From Microbispora sp. H11081 (GTDB lineage Bacteria; Actinomycetota; Actinomycetes; Streptosporangiales; Streptosporangiaceae), in NCBI RefSeq assembly GCF_012999535.1, contig NZ_JABBWV010000001.1:62001-126000 (forward strand): a DNA stretch of 64,000 nucleotides, in the 5' to 3' direction. The translations under genes were made by a program, and so were the position numbers. The notes under the pieces were generated by a model. That model was not told the origin of the DNA. It saw only the letters and a program-made list of their open reading frames with translations, and made no database searches. Below are positions 40,438-49,284 of the stretch, piece after piece; within the stretch, counting starts at the first letter, position 1, and the number at the start of each line of letters is the position of its first letter.

Positions 40438-40783
40438 TCCGCGTGCGGTCTGCCCGTACGCGTTGCGGTCGTCCCGCCAGTGTGCGGTCGGCTCGCCCTG
40501 AGCCGGTCGGCCGGTAGATCGGTCCCCGGCCCATGCCTGACGGCCTCGGCATCTTCCACCCGTAGGGCGCACAGCCGGTCGCACACGGCCTTACGGAAAA
40601 ATTTCGCCAGCGGCGTGTAACGTCCGCGTAAGACGCGGCGATTCCCGGTTAGAGGTCGCTGATGTGTGTACCCCCGAGCACATATCGGCGGCCTCTTCCG
40701 TTGTGGACGGCACGGTGGGCGCTACTGGACATAACGGGGTGGCGAGGTCCACCACTCCTGCGGATCCGGGTACCGTTCGGTCT
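40438..40783. other. Intergenic region upstream of dapA
   Basis: No convincing gene is found in these 346 bp. GCGGTC recurs several times at the left end (40447-40495). A short AT-rich patch (GGAAAAATTTC near 40595) and several possible -10 hexamers lie in the middle. The right end carries the dapA promoter. Confidence 0.5.
40771..40776 (+). promoter_or_regulatory. Putative -10 element of a leaderless dapA transcript
   Basis: TACCGT is exactly seven bases before the dapA ATG at 40784; no ribosome-binding site is present. This matches the spacing before dapB and the DUF402 gene. Confidence 0.55.
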
Positions 40784-41698
40784 ATGGCATCGCCTACCGG
40801 AACTTCCGACGCCCCCTTCGGCCGCGCGCTGACCGCGATGGTCACACCGTTCACCTCGGACGGAGCGGTCGACTACGAGGGCGTCCAGCGGCTCGCTGCA
40901 TATCTCGTGGACGAGCAGCGCAACGACGGGCTGGTCGTCAGCGGTACGACGGGGGAGTCCCCCACCACCTCCGACGAGGAGAAGGACCGCGTCCTCCGCG
41001 CGGTCGTCGAGGCCGTGGGCGACCGGGCCACCGTCGTGGCCGGCGTCGGCACCAACGACACCCGGCACAGCGTGGAGTTGGCCAGGGCCGCGGAACTCGC
41101 GGGCGCGCACGGTCTCCTGGTGGTGACCCCGTACTACAACAAGCCTCCGCAGCAGGGCCTGCTCCGGCACTTCACGGCCGTCGCGGACGCGACCGGCCTT
41201 CCGGTTATGCTTTACGACATCCCGGGCCGCACCGGGGTGCCCATCTCGACGGAGACCCTTTTCCGGCTGGCCGAGCACCCGCGCATCGCCGCCGTCAAGG
41301 ACGCCAAGGGCGACCTGTTCGCGGGCTCGCAGGTGATGGCCTCGACCGACCTCGTCTTCTACTCCGGCGACGACCTGCTGAACCTGCCGTGGCTTTCGGT
41401 GGGCGCGGCGGGGTACGTCAGCGTGGTGGGCCACGTGGTGGGCGTCGAGCTGGCCTCGATGGCCGATTCCCATCGGTCCGGCGATGTCGAGAACGCACTG
41501 GCCGTCCACCGCCAGCTCCTCCCGGTGGTCTCGGCGATCATGACGCGCACCCAAGGCGCGATCATGGTCAAGGCGGCGCTGAAGCTGGTGGGTCAGGACG
41601 CCGGGTACGTCCGGCCACCGCTCGTGGACGCCACGGAGGAGCAGATCGCGGCGCTTCGTGAGGACCTCATCACGGGGGGCCTCAAGCTTGTGGATTAG
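40784..41698 (+). CDS. dapA: 4-hydroxy-tetrahydrodipicolinate synthase
   Basis: The 304-residue class I aldolase condenses pyruvate with aspartate semialdehyde in the diaminopimelate/lysine pathway. It has SGTTGESPTTSDEEK, Tyr144 in VMLYDIPGRTG and the Schiff-base Lys172 in IAAVKDAKGD. The catalytic loop YYNKPPQQG is intact. The ATG at 40784 is likely leaderless. RNase J follows 101 bp downstream, the common actinobacterial order. Confidence 0.96.
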   Translation: MASPTGTSDAPFGRALTAMVTPFTSDGAVDYEGVQRLAAYLVDEQRNDGLVVSGTTGESPTTSDEEKDRVLRAVVEAVGDRATVVAGVGTNDTRHSVELARAAELAGAHGLLVVTPYYNKPPQQGLLRHFTAVADATGLPVMLYDIPGRTGVPISTETLFRLAEHPRIAAVKDAKGDLFAGSQVMASTDLVFYSGDDLLNLPWLSVGAAGYVSVVGHVVGVELASMADSHRSGDVENALAVHRQLLPVVSAIMTRTQGAIMVKAALKLVGQDAGYVRPPLVDATEEQIAALREDLITGGLKLVD

Positions 41699-41799
41699 AT
41701 CAGCAGATGGAGTCGAATGAGCGACGTGTACACAGAAAACGAACGTAGGGAACGACGCGTGGGGGCCGACGGCGAGCGGCGCGGGGCTAGGGGGGCGGC

Positions 41800-43485
41800 A
41801 TGAGTCATCCGCATCCCGAGCTGGGGTCGCCTCCGCCGCCGCCGGAGCACGGCCTGCGCATCGTCGCGCTGGGCGGTCTCGGCGAGATCGGCCGCAATAT
41901 GGCGGTCTTCGAGTACGACGGCCGGCTGCTGGTGGTCGACTGCGGCGTGCTGTTCCCCGAGCCGGACCAGCCGGGCGTGGATCTCATCCTGCCCGACTTC
42001 GACTACATACGCGGGCGCCTCGACGACATTGAGGCGCTGGTGCTCACGCACGCCCACGAGGATCACATCGGCGCGGTGCCGTACCTGCTGCGGGAACGGC
42101 GGGACATCCCGATCGTCGGTTCGCGGCTGACCCTCGGGCTGGTCGAGAGCAAGCTCACCGAGCACCGGATCCAGCCGGTCAAGGTCGAGGTGATCGAGGG
42201 TGAGCGGCGCTCGTTCGGGCCGTTCGAGTGCGAGTTCGTCTCGGTGAACCACTCGATCCCCGACGCGCTCGCGGTGGCGATCCGCACCCCCGCCGGGCTC
42301 GTGCTGCACACCGGCGACTTCAAGATGGACCAGCTTCCGCTGGACGGGCGGCTGACCGACCTCGGCGCGTTCGCGCGGCTCGGGGCCGAGGGCGTCGACC
42401 TGTTGATGTCCGACTCCACCAACTCCGAGGTGCCGGGCTTCGTCACCAGCGAGCGGGAGATCGCGCCGGTCATCGACGACGTCTTCCGCAGCGCCGCCAA
42501 GCGGATCATCGTCGCGAGCTTCGCCTCGCACATCCACCGCGTACAGCAGATCATGGACGCGGCCGAGAAGCACGGCCGGAAGGTCGCGCTCATCGGCAGG
42601 TCGATGGTGCGCAACATGGGCGTCGCGCGTGAACTCGGTTATCTGAAGGTGCCCGCGGGCCTGCTCGTGGACTCCCGGGAGATCGAGGAGCGGCCGCCGG
42701 AGGACGTGGTGCTGATCTGCACCGGCTCCCAGGGCGAGCCGATGGCGGCGCTGTCGCGCATGGCCAACCGCGACCACCCCATCAGGATCGCCGAGGGCGA
42801 CACGGTGCTGCTCGCCTCGTCTCTGGTGCCGGGCAACGAGACGGCGGTCAGCAAGGTCATCAACGGCCTCAACCGCTGGGGCGCGCGGGTGGTGCACAAG
42901 GGCAACGCGCGGGTGCACGTCTCCGGGCACGCCGCCGCGGGCGAACTGCTCTACGTGCTCAACCTCACCAAGCCGTCCAACTTCATGCCGGTGCACGGGG
43001 AGTGGCGCCACCTGCGGGCGCACGCGAGGCTGGCCGAGCTGACCGGCGTGCCTCGCGAGAACATCGTGATCGCCGAGGACGGCGTGGTCGTCGACCTCGT
43101 CGACGGACAGGCGCGGATCGTCGGCGCGGTCCCGTGCGGGTACGTCTTCGTGGACGGCACCTCGGTGGGCGACATCACCGACGTGGCGCTCAAGGACCGG
43201 CGCATCCTGGGCGACGAGGGCTTCATCTCCGTCGTCGTCGTGGTGGACTCCACCACGGGGAAGCTCACCGGAGGACCGGAGATCACCGCGCGCGGCTCCG
43301 GCATAGACCCCGACGCGTTCGACGCGGTCATCCCGCAGATAGAGGCCGCGTTGCAGGAGGTCGCCGCGGCGGGGGTGGCCGACGAGATGCAGATCCGCCG
43401 CACCATCCGGCGTACGGTGGGGCGCTGGGTGAGCGACACCTACCGCCGCCGCCCGATGATCATTCCGGTGGTCGTCGAGGTCTAG
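41800..43485 (+). CDS. rnj: Ribonuclease J
   Basis: A 561-residue metallo-beta-lactamase/beta-CASP RNase with 5'-3' exonuclease and endonuclease activity in mRNA decay and rRNA maturation. The zinc motif LTHAHEDHIGAVPYL lies near residue 85; other metal residues include the HTGDFKMD and SDSTNSE segments; VHVSGHAAAGEL and PVHGEWRHL belong to the beta-CASP/metal site, and the C-terminal domain contains RRTVGRWVSDTYRRRPMI. A run of G lies before the ATG at 41800. Together with pnp it gives the window two central RNA-decay enzymes. Confidence 0.97.
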   Translation: MSHPHPELGSPPPPPEHGLRIVALGGLGEIGRNMAVFEYDGRLLVVDCGVLFPEPDQPGVDLILPDFDYIRGRLDDIEALVLTHAHEDHIGAVPYLLRERRDIPIVGSRLTLGLVESKLTEHRIQPVKVEVIEGERRSFGPFECEFVSVNHSIPDALAVAIRTPAGLVLHTGDFKMDQLPLDGRLTDLGAFARLGAEGVDLLMSDSTNSEVPGFVTSEREIAPVIDDVFRSAAKRIIVASFASHIHRVQQIMDAAEKHGRKVALIGRSMVRNMGVARELGYLKVPAGLLVDSREIEERPPEDVVLICTGSQGEPMAALSRMANRDHPIRIAEGDTVLLASSLVPGNETAVSKVINGLNRWGARVVHKGNARVHVSGHAAAGELLYVLNLTKPSNFMPVHGEWRHLRAHARLAELTGVPRENIVIAEDGVVVDLVDGQARIVGAVPCGYVFVDGTSVGDITDVALKDRRILGDEGFISVVVVVDSTTGKLTGGPEITARGSGIDPDAFDAVIPQIEAALQEVAAAGVADEMQIRRTIRRTVGRWVSDTYRRRPMIIPVVVEV

Positions 43486-43520
43486 GAACAATCCTGTTGT
43501 ACTCGGAGACGGGCGTGGCG

Positions 43521-43526
43521 TAGCGT
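43521..43526 (+). promoter_or_regulatory. Putative -10 element of a leaderless DUF402 transcript
   Basis: TAGCGT lies exactly seven bases before the GTG at 43534, with no ribosome-binding site in between. Confidence 0.5.
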
Positions 43527-43533
43527 CCCGCCC

Positions 43534-44031
43534 GTGTCCGAGGTGAAGGTCATCTACCGCAAGTACGGCGGTTCGCTGCACTGGAATCACCCCGCGCGGG
43601 TGCTCGGCGAGGACGAACACGGGGTGTGGGCCGGCTGTCCCGCGGGCACCGTGGGACAGCGGGGGAGCGAGCCGCCGGTCGTCTGGGGGAACGCCTTCGT
43701 GATGCTGTTCCCCCGCCACGCGTGGTGGACGGCCACGTTCAACGACGGGTCGAACCGATGCGCGATCTACTGCGACGTCACCACTGTGCCCGTCCGCGGC
43801 GACGGCCGGATCACCATGGCCGATCTCGACCTCGACGTGCTCCGGATGCGGGACGGCCGGCTGATCCTCGATGACGAGGACGAGTTCGCCGAGCACCAGG
43901 TGCGCTACGCGTACCCGGAGGAGATCATCCGCCAGGCGGAGCGGTCGGCCGCCTGGCTGATGGAGGCCGTGGGCGCGCGTACCGGCCCCTTCAACGGCGC
44001 CCACCACCCCTGGCTCTCCGTGATCTTGTAG
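43534..44031 (+). CDS. DUF402 domain protein
   Basis: A 165-residue protein of the DUF402 family, recognised by RCAIYCDVTTVPV, DLDLDVLRMRDGRLILDDEDEF and HQVRYAYPEEII. Relatives include RNA-linked and nucleoside-phosphate-phosphatase proteins (Ntdp type), where conserved Asp/Glu bind a metal. The function here is unknown. The last four codons and the TAG stop (44029-44031) come from the first unit of repeat element B: Val-Ile-Leu-stop is encoded by GTGATCTTGTAG. Confidence 0.85.
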   Translation: MSEVKVIYRKYGGSLHWNHPARVLGEDEHGVWAGCPAGTVGQRGSEPPVVWGNAFVMLFPRHAWWTATFNDGSNRCAIYCDVTTVPVRGDGRITMADLDLDVLRMRDGRLILDDEDEFAEHQVRYAYPEEIIRQAERSAAWLMEAVGARTGPFNGAHHPWLSVIL

Positions 44032-44153
44032 TTTGTCGCATCGATGCCCCGTGAGCTGCGCGGACACCCTTGGTGATCTTGCACTGGCCGGCTGCTTTCC
44101 GCCCTGACCCGCGCATTCCCGGTCCGTGATCATGCACTGGAGAGCCGGTGATC
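44020..44153 (+). repeat. Palindromic phased-repeat element, half copy B
   Basis: Forward GTGATC units begin at 44020, 44073 and 44126, exactly 53 bp apart. The first matches the outer unit of copy A (GTGATCTTGTAGTTTGTCGC), the others have GTGATCTTGCACTGG and GTGATCATGCACTGG. The mirror half found in the other copies is missing; another GTGATC at 44148 is out of phase. The element lies between the convergent DUF402 and MFS genes and ends 4 bp before the MFS stop codon. It looks like a truncated or single-arm copy. Confidence 0.8.
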
Positions 44154-44156
44154 GCC

Positions 44157-45689
44157 TCATGGTGCGAGCGCCGGCTCCTCACCTGGCTCGGGGATCACCT
44201 TGGGCACGCCGCGCAGCGCGAACGGGACGGCGACCGCGAGGACGACCAGGATGGCCGCGCCGGTCAGCACGGTGGCGTGGATCCCCCCGACGAACGCCTG
44301 GCGCGCCGCCCCGGCGACGGCCCCCGCGGCGTCGCCAGGCAGCGCGGCGGCGGCCTTAAGCGCCCCCGCCAGCGTGTCGCGGGCCTCGGCCGCCGCGCCG
44401 TCGGGCAGCCCGGGGGGAAGCACCAGGCCGTTCCGGTAGGCACTGGTCAGCACACTGCCGAGCACGGCGATGCCGAGCGCGCCGCCCATCTCGTGGGCGG
44501 TCTCGGAGATCGCGCTCGCCGCGCCGGCCCGCTCCTTGGGCACCGAGGCGAGCAGTGTGTCGCCGGTCACGGCGAAGGAGAGGCCGATCCCCACACCCTG
44601 GACGAGCATGGCGACGAGCATGTAGACGTACGGCGTCTGCGTGCCGATCTGGCTGAACAGGACGAACCCGGTCGCGGTCAGCAGCAGCCCGGCGCACACG
44701 ACCGGCCCGCGCCCGAACCGGTGCACGAGCACCCCCGCCAGGGCGCCGCCGACGCCCCCGGCCAGGCCGCCCGGCAGACCCGCGAGCCCGGCGACCAGCG
44801 GTGACCAACCCAGGACGAGCTGGAAGTACTGCGCGAAGACCACCGACATGGCGAGCATGGCGAAGATCGCGATCAGTTCTGCGCCGACCGAGGCCGCGAA
44901 CGCCCGCCGCCGGAACAGCGCCACGTCGATCAACGGCTCGGCCAGCCGGGTCTGCCGGCGTACGAACACGACCAGGGCGGCGACGCCGGCCGCCGCCGCG
45001 ACGATCACCTGGGCCTGGGCGACCCCACCGGTCGCGGCCTCCTTCAGCGCGTAGATCAGGCCGAGCACGCCCACGGCGGACAGCGGGACGCTGACGAGGT
45101 CGAGGCGTCCGGGGCGGGGGTTGCGCGACTCCGGCAGCACGGCCAGCCCGGCGACCAGGACGACCAGGACGAAGGGCACATTGATCAGAAAGACCGACCC
45201 CCACCAGAAGTGGCCGAGCAGCAGCCCGCCGACGATGGGGCCGAGGGCGAAGCCGACGGCGGAGACACTGCTCCAGATGCCGACGGCCGTGGTCCGCTCC
45301 TTCGGGTCGGTGAACACGTTGCGGATCAGCGACAGGGTCGAGGGCATGATCGTGGCGCCGGCCACGCCGAGCAGCGCGCGGGCGCCGATCAGCAGCGGTG
45401 CGGTCGGCGCGTACGCCGTGAGCACGGAGATCACGCCGAACGCGGCCAGGCCGACGAGCATCACTCGCTTGCGCCCGATCCGGTCGCTGATGTTGCCCAT
45501 CGTGACGAGGAGAGAGGCGAGCGCGAAACCGTAGATGTCGGCGATCCACAGCATCTCCGTGCCCGACGGCGCGAGGTCCTCGCTCAGCTTCGGCAGGGCG
45601 AGGTGGAGCACGGTGAGATCGATGGTCAGGATGAGCATGGCCATGCACGCGATGACCAGCGTGCCCCACTTGCGGTAGGTGTCGTTCAT
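44157..45689 (-). CDS. MFS drug exporter, DHA2/EmrB-QacA family
   Basis: A 510-residue, 14-helix membrane exporter: LTIDLTVLHLALPKLSEDL (DHA2 motif D1), LLVTMGNISDRIGRKRVML (motif A), LGVAGATIMPSTLSLIRNVF, and a helix-rich C-terminal half with a long loop near the end (PDGAAAEARDTLAGALKAAA). The ATG at 45689 is 30 bp downstream of the SARP-type regulator gene, so both are likely cotranscribed and the transporter may export the product or inducer linked to that regulator. Confidence 0.93.
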   Translation of the reverse strand: MNDTYRKWGTLVIACMAMLILTIDLTVLHLALPKLSEDLAPSGTEMLWIADIYGFALASLLVTMGNISDRIGRKRVMLVGLAAFGVISVLTAYAPTAPLLIGARALLGVAGATIMPSTLSLIRNVFTDPKERTTAVGIWSSVSAVGFALGPIVGGLLLGHFWWGSVFLINVPFVLVVLVAGLAVLPESRNPRPGRLDLVSVPLSAVGVLGLIYALKEAATGGVAQAQVIVAAAAGVAALVVFVRRQTRLAEPLIDVALFRRRAFAASVGAELIAIFAMLAMSVVFAQYFQLVLGWSPLVAGLAGLPGGLAGGVGGALAGVLVHRFGRGPVVCAGLLLTATGFVLFSQIGTQTPYVYMLVAMLVQGVGIGLSFAVTGDTLLASVPKERAGAASAISETAHEMGGALGIAVLGSVLTSAYRNGLVLPPGLPDGAAAEARDTLAGALKAAAALPGDAAGAVAGAARQAFVGGIHATVLTGAAILVVLAVAVPFALRGVPKVIPEPGEEPALAP

Positions 45690-45719
45690 GACCGCAGCGT
45701 CCGTCCCGGCGCTGACGGT

Positions 45720-48700
45720 TCACCCACCGAGCGCTGACAGGTGCCCCTCGATCACGGTCAGCGCGGGCGCGGCGGTGCCGCCGCCGACCGGCATCCGCTC
45801 CTGGACGTACGCCCTGCCCTGGGCGTACGCGCGGTCGAAGGGGTCGCCGCCCAGGGCGGCACGGCAACGGGCGGCGACCCGGGCGACGTCGGGGTCGGCC
45901 ACCGCGGGGGCGCCGCGCAGGGCCGCGCCCACGCCCAGCAGCCAGGCGGCCCGCTCGGCGTTCCCCTCCAGCAGGGAGACTCCGGCGATGCCCTCGGCCA
46001 GGCCGGCGGCCATGGCGGGGCTCCGGTCGCCGAGGCCGGTCATCAGTGCGCGGCGGTGCCAGGCCAGCGCCTCGGCCGCCGCACCCGACATCTCGGCGGC
46101 CCAGCCGAGCGCGACGTAGATGCGCGACCGGGTCTCCTCGGCCGTGAACCAGTCGGCCGTGCACTCGGCCAGGGCCGTCTCGTACAGCCGCCGGGCCCCG
46201 GCCACGTCTCCGCCCCTCCTGGCCAGGTCGCCGAGCCCGAGGTGCGCCAGGGCGAGCATCTCGGGGGCGCCCATCCGCCGGGCGAGGTCGGCCGCGTGCT
46301 CGTAGTCGGCCCTCGCGGCCGCCGGGTCTCCCGCGCGCATGCGCGCCCCGGCGCGGCGGCACAGCGCCTCCGCCATGTCGGTCGTGGCACCCAGCCGTTC
46401 GGCCAGGCCGAGCGCCTCGTTGACGAGCGTCTCGACCCTTCCGTGGTCGCCCCGATAGTCGGCGATGTCGGCCAGCGAGGACAGGAACATGATCCTGGTC
46501 CAGATGTCCCCGGTCTCGCGGGACTCGGCGAGCGCCTCGGAGATCTGCGACTCGGCCTCGTCGAGGCGGCCGTCGAACAGCGTCAGGCAGGCCACGCCGT
46601 AGCGGCTCAGCGTCCGCGTCCAGGGGTCGTTCGCCAGCAGGCCGACCTGGTCTGTCAGCGTGCTTCGCGCCTGCCGTTCCGGCGGCCCGGTGATCATCGC
46701 CCAGAGGATCAGCAGGAACGGCTGCCTGGGCGGCAGCGGCAGGGCGTGCCCCAGCCGTACGGCCTCGGCGAGATGGCCGTCAAGACCGCCCGCCCGCGCG
46801 CTGGCGCCGTTCCAGATGGCGAGGCAGGCGCACAGCACGTACTCCTCCTCAAGCCCGTCGGGCGGGGTGGCGCCGATCCGGCCCAGCAGTTCCGCCGCCG
46901 GCCCCGCCGCCTCACCCCGCAGCCCGCGCAGCAGCCAGTAGCCGGTCGCGGCCGACACCAGGCGCAGCGCGGGCACCACGTCCCCGGCGCGTACGGCGCG
47001 GCGCAGCGCGGCGTGCAGGTTGTCGCGCTCGCCGTCCAGCCTGCGCAGCCACGCGACCTGGTCCGGCCCGCGCAGGTGCGGGTCGGCCGTGGCCGCCAGA
47101 TCCAGGACGTACGCGAAGTGGGCCTTGCGTGTGGCCTCGCTCTCGCCGGACTCGGCCAGCCGTTCCGCGCAGAACGCCCGGATCGTCTCCAGCATCCGGT
47201 AGCGGTCGTCCACCACCTCCACGAGGGACTTGTCCACCAGGGAGGCGAGCACGCCGTCCGTGTCGGGCAGGCCGCACACGCGTTCGGCCGCCTCCAGCGT
47301 CGCGCCGCCGGCGAAGACCGTCAGGCGCCGCGCGAGCGCGCGCTCGGGCTCGTCGAGCAGGTCCCAGCTCCACTCGACGACCGCGCGCAGCGTACGGTGG
47401 CGCGGCTGCGCCGTACGGCTGCCGCGCGACAGCAGCGCGAAACGGGGGGCGTCACCCTCCGGCTCCGGATCGTCGGCTCCTAGTCGGGCGGCGATCCGCG
47501 CCAGGGGCAGCGAACGCAGCCGGGCGGCGGCCAGTTCGAGCGCCAGCGGCAGCCCGTCCAGCGCCCGGCAGATCCGCAGCACGTGCCCGACGTCGCCGGG
47601 CCCGAAGACGATGCCGGGCCGTACGGCGGCCGCCCGCTCGGCGAACAGCCGTACGGCCGGATAGGCGAGCGCGTCCTCGACGGCCGGTTCGCTGCCGGGC
47701 GGCGGGACGCGCAGCGGGGGGACGGGACACAGGCGCTCGCCGGTGATGCCGAGCGCCTCACGGCCGGTGGCCAGGACGCGCAGGGCCGGGCAGGCCGCGA
47801 GCAGCCGGTCGGCGAGCCGGGCCGCGTCCTCCACGACGTGCTCGCAGTTGTCGAGCACGAGCAGCACCGGCCGCAGGGTCAGGGCCGTCACCAGGCGGGC
47901 GACGGGATCTGCAGGGCTCGGCCGCGCCCCGGGGCCGGGGGCGGGCACGGAGCTCTCCCGCAGCCCGAGCGCGCCGAGCACGGCCTGCGGCACGTCGGCT
48001 CCGTCGGTGAGCGGGGCCAGTTCCACGAGGCACACCTCGCCAGGCCAGCGACCGGCCGCCTCGACCGCCAGCCGCGTCTTCCCTGTGCCGCCAGGGCCGG
48101 TCAGCGTCACGAGCCGTGCGTCGGCCAGCAGCGCGCCGACGCGTTCGAGCTCCGCCTCGCGGCCGACGAGAGACGTGAGCGGCACCGGCCGCACGGCCGG
48201 CGCGGCGGGGGCGAGCGCCGGGTCGGCGCGCAGCACCGCGAGGTGGATGGCCGACAACTCGGCCGACGGATCGGCGCCCAACTCGCCCGCGAGGACCCGC
48301 CGGGCGTCCTCGAAGACCGTCAGCGCCTCCGCCGGGCGGCCCACGGCGTACAACGCGCGCATGAGCTGCCCGCGCGAGCGCTCCCGCAGCGGATGCGCGG
48401 CGACCCGTTCCTGCAGCTCGGGCAGCAGGTCGCGGTGCCGCCCCAGGGCGAGGCCCGCCTCGGCGAGGTCCTCGGCCGCCGACAGGCGCAGTTCCTCAAG
48501 CCGGGCCGCCTGGACGGGCGCGAACGGCGCGTCGGGCACGTCCGCCAGCGCCGGCCCGCGCCAGAGGGCGAGCGCCGTGCCGAGAAGGCCCGCAGCCCGG
48601 GCCGGGTCGCCCGCGTCGAGCGCCCGCCGCCCCTCGGCGGCCAGCCGTTCGAAACGACACGCGTCCACGTCGTCCGGGTCCACCGCCAGCCGGTAGCCCG

Positions 48701-48953
48701 CCGGTTCCCGTACGACCAGGTCGCCGAGGTGCTGGCGCAGTCGGGACACCTGGGCCTGCAGCGCGTTCGTCGCCCCGGAGGGGGGCTCGGCGCCGTAGAG
48801 GCCGTCGATCAGGCGGTCGGTGGTGACGACCTTGCCCGCGTTGAGGAGCAGCAGGCCGAGCAGCGCCCGCAGCCCGGGGCCGCCGACCGGTACGAGGCGG
48901 TCGCCGTCGGGCCGCGCCTCAATAGGGCCGAGGATGCCGAACCGCATGCCCAT
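45720..48953 (-). CDS. AfsR/SARP-type regulator (BTAD, NB-ARC ATPase, TPR)
   Basis: A 1077-residue regulator. Residues 3-95 form an OmpR-type winged helix (FGILGPIEARPDGDRLVPV), about 97-245 the BTAD bacterial activation domain, about 260-560 an NB-ARC/STAND ATPase with Walker A LTGPGGTGKTR (near 284-294) and LLVLDNCEHV as Walker B, then a winged-helix/TPR C-terminal half. Such proteins switch on secondary-metabolism or antibiotic-response genes in actinomycetes. The ATG at 48953 (GGGAG four bases upstream) and the ATG at 48947 are both possible; the frame continues upstream only through repeat element C. The exporter follows 30 bp downstream. Confidence 0.93.
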   Translation of the reverse strand: MGMRFGILGPIEARPDGDRLVPVGGPGLRALLGLLLLNAGKVVTTDRLIDGLYGAEPPSGATNALQAQVSRLRQHLGDLVVREPAGYRLAVDPDDVDACRFERLAAEGRRALDAGDPARAAGLLGTALALWRGPALADVPDAPFAPVQAARLEELRLSAAEDLAEAGLALGRHRDLLPELQERVAAHPLRERSRGQLMRALYAVGRPAEALTVFEDARRVLAGELGADPSAELSAIHLAVLRADPALAPAAPAVRPVPLTSLVGREAELERVGALLADARLVTLTGPGGTGKTRLAVEAAGRWPGEVCLVELAPLTDGADVPQAVLGALGLRESSVPAPGPGARPSPADPVARLVTALTLRPVLLVLDNCEHVVEDAARLADRLLAACPALRVLATGREALGITGERLCPVPPLRVPPPGSEPAVEDALAYPAVRLFAERAAAVRPGIVFGPGDVGHVLRICRALDGLPLALELAAARLRSLPLARIAARLGADDPEPEGDAPRFALLSRGSRTAQPRHRTLRAVVEWSWDLLDEPERALARRLTVFAGGATLEAAERVCGLPDTDGVLASLVDKSLVEVVDDRYRMLETIRAFCAERLAESGESEATRKAHFAYVLDLAATADPHLRGPDQVAWLRRLDGERDNLHAALRRAVRAGDVVPALRLVSAATGYWLLRGLRGEAAGPAAELLGRIGATPPDGLEEEYVLCACLAIWNGASARAGGLDGHLAEAVRLGHALPLPPRQPFLLILWAMITGPPERQARSTLTDQVGLLANDPWTRTLSRYGVACLTLFDGRLDEAESQISEALAESRETGDIWTRIMFLSSLADIADYRGDHGRVETLVNEALGLAERLGATTDMAEALCRRAGARMRAGDPAAARADYEHAADLARRMGAPEMLALAHLGLGDLARRGGDVAGARRLYETALAECTADWFTAEETRSRIYVALGWAAEMSGAAAEALAWHRRALMTGLGDRSPAMAAGLAEGIAGVSLLEGNAERAAWLLGVGAALRGAPAVADPDVARVAARCRAALGGDPFDRAYAQGRAYVQERMPVGGGTAAPALTVIEGHLSALGG

Positions 48954-48987
48954 GATTCTCCCGCATCCCCCCTCTACCCCTCCCCGC

Positions 48988-49276
48988 GTGATCTTGCAGT
49001 TTGTCGCGGAGTGCGGCCCAGCCTGGCCCGATCCACCTCGTGATCTTGCAGTTTGTCGCAGGCGTGTACGACGACCAGGGAATACCCTCTTTGTGATCTT
49101 GCAGTTGTCAAGGTCGCGGACGGCGTGACCTGGGCGAACAGACTCGCTGATCATGCAATTGCATGATCACGGGTGGCGTTTTCCCTGGTCGGTACGCGTG
49201 TACGCCGTTCATCTGCAAGATCACCAAAGGAATCGCCGCAGGTCGGTGCCATCTGTGCGACAAACTACAAGATCAC
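48988..49276. repeat. Palindromic phased-repeat element, complete copy C
   Basis: Forward units begin at 48988, 49040, 49093 and 49147; mirror units end at 49170, 49224 and 49276. All spacings are 52-54 bp. The centre is a perfect 22-bp palindrome (49148-49169) containing TGCAATTGCA. Distances of units from the centre (11.5, 65.5, 118.5 on the left; 11.5, 65.5, 117.5 on the right) match copy A almost exactly, and the left arm has one extra unit at 170.5. The element fills the gap between the SARP gene's start and the stop of the gene at 49285. No gene is seen within it. Confidence 0.9.
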
Positions 49277-49284
49277 GGCGGGGT

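Noticed and set aside
40293-40854. Minus-strand frames upstream of dapA
   Set aside because: They overlap the dapA promoter and start or the small gene at 40117, lack ribosome-binding sites and show no protein pattern.
48954-49154. Extension of the SARP regulator frame upstream to 49154
   Set aside because: The extra codons are translated repeat units of element C; family proteins begin at MRFGILGP, and a ribosome-binding site precedes 48953.
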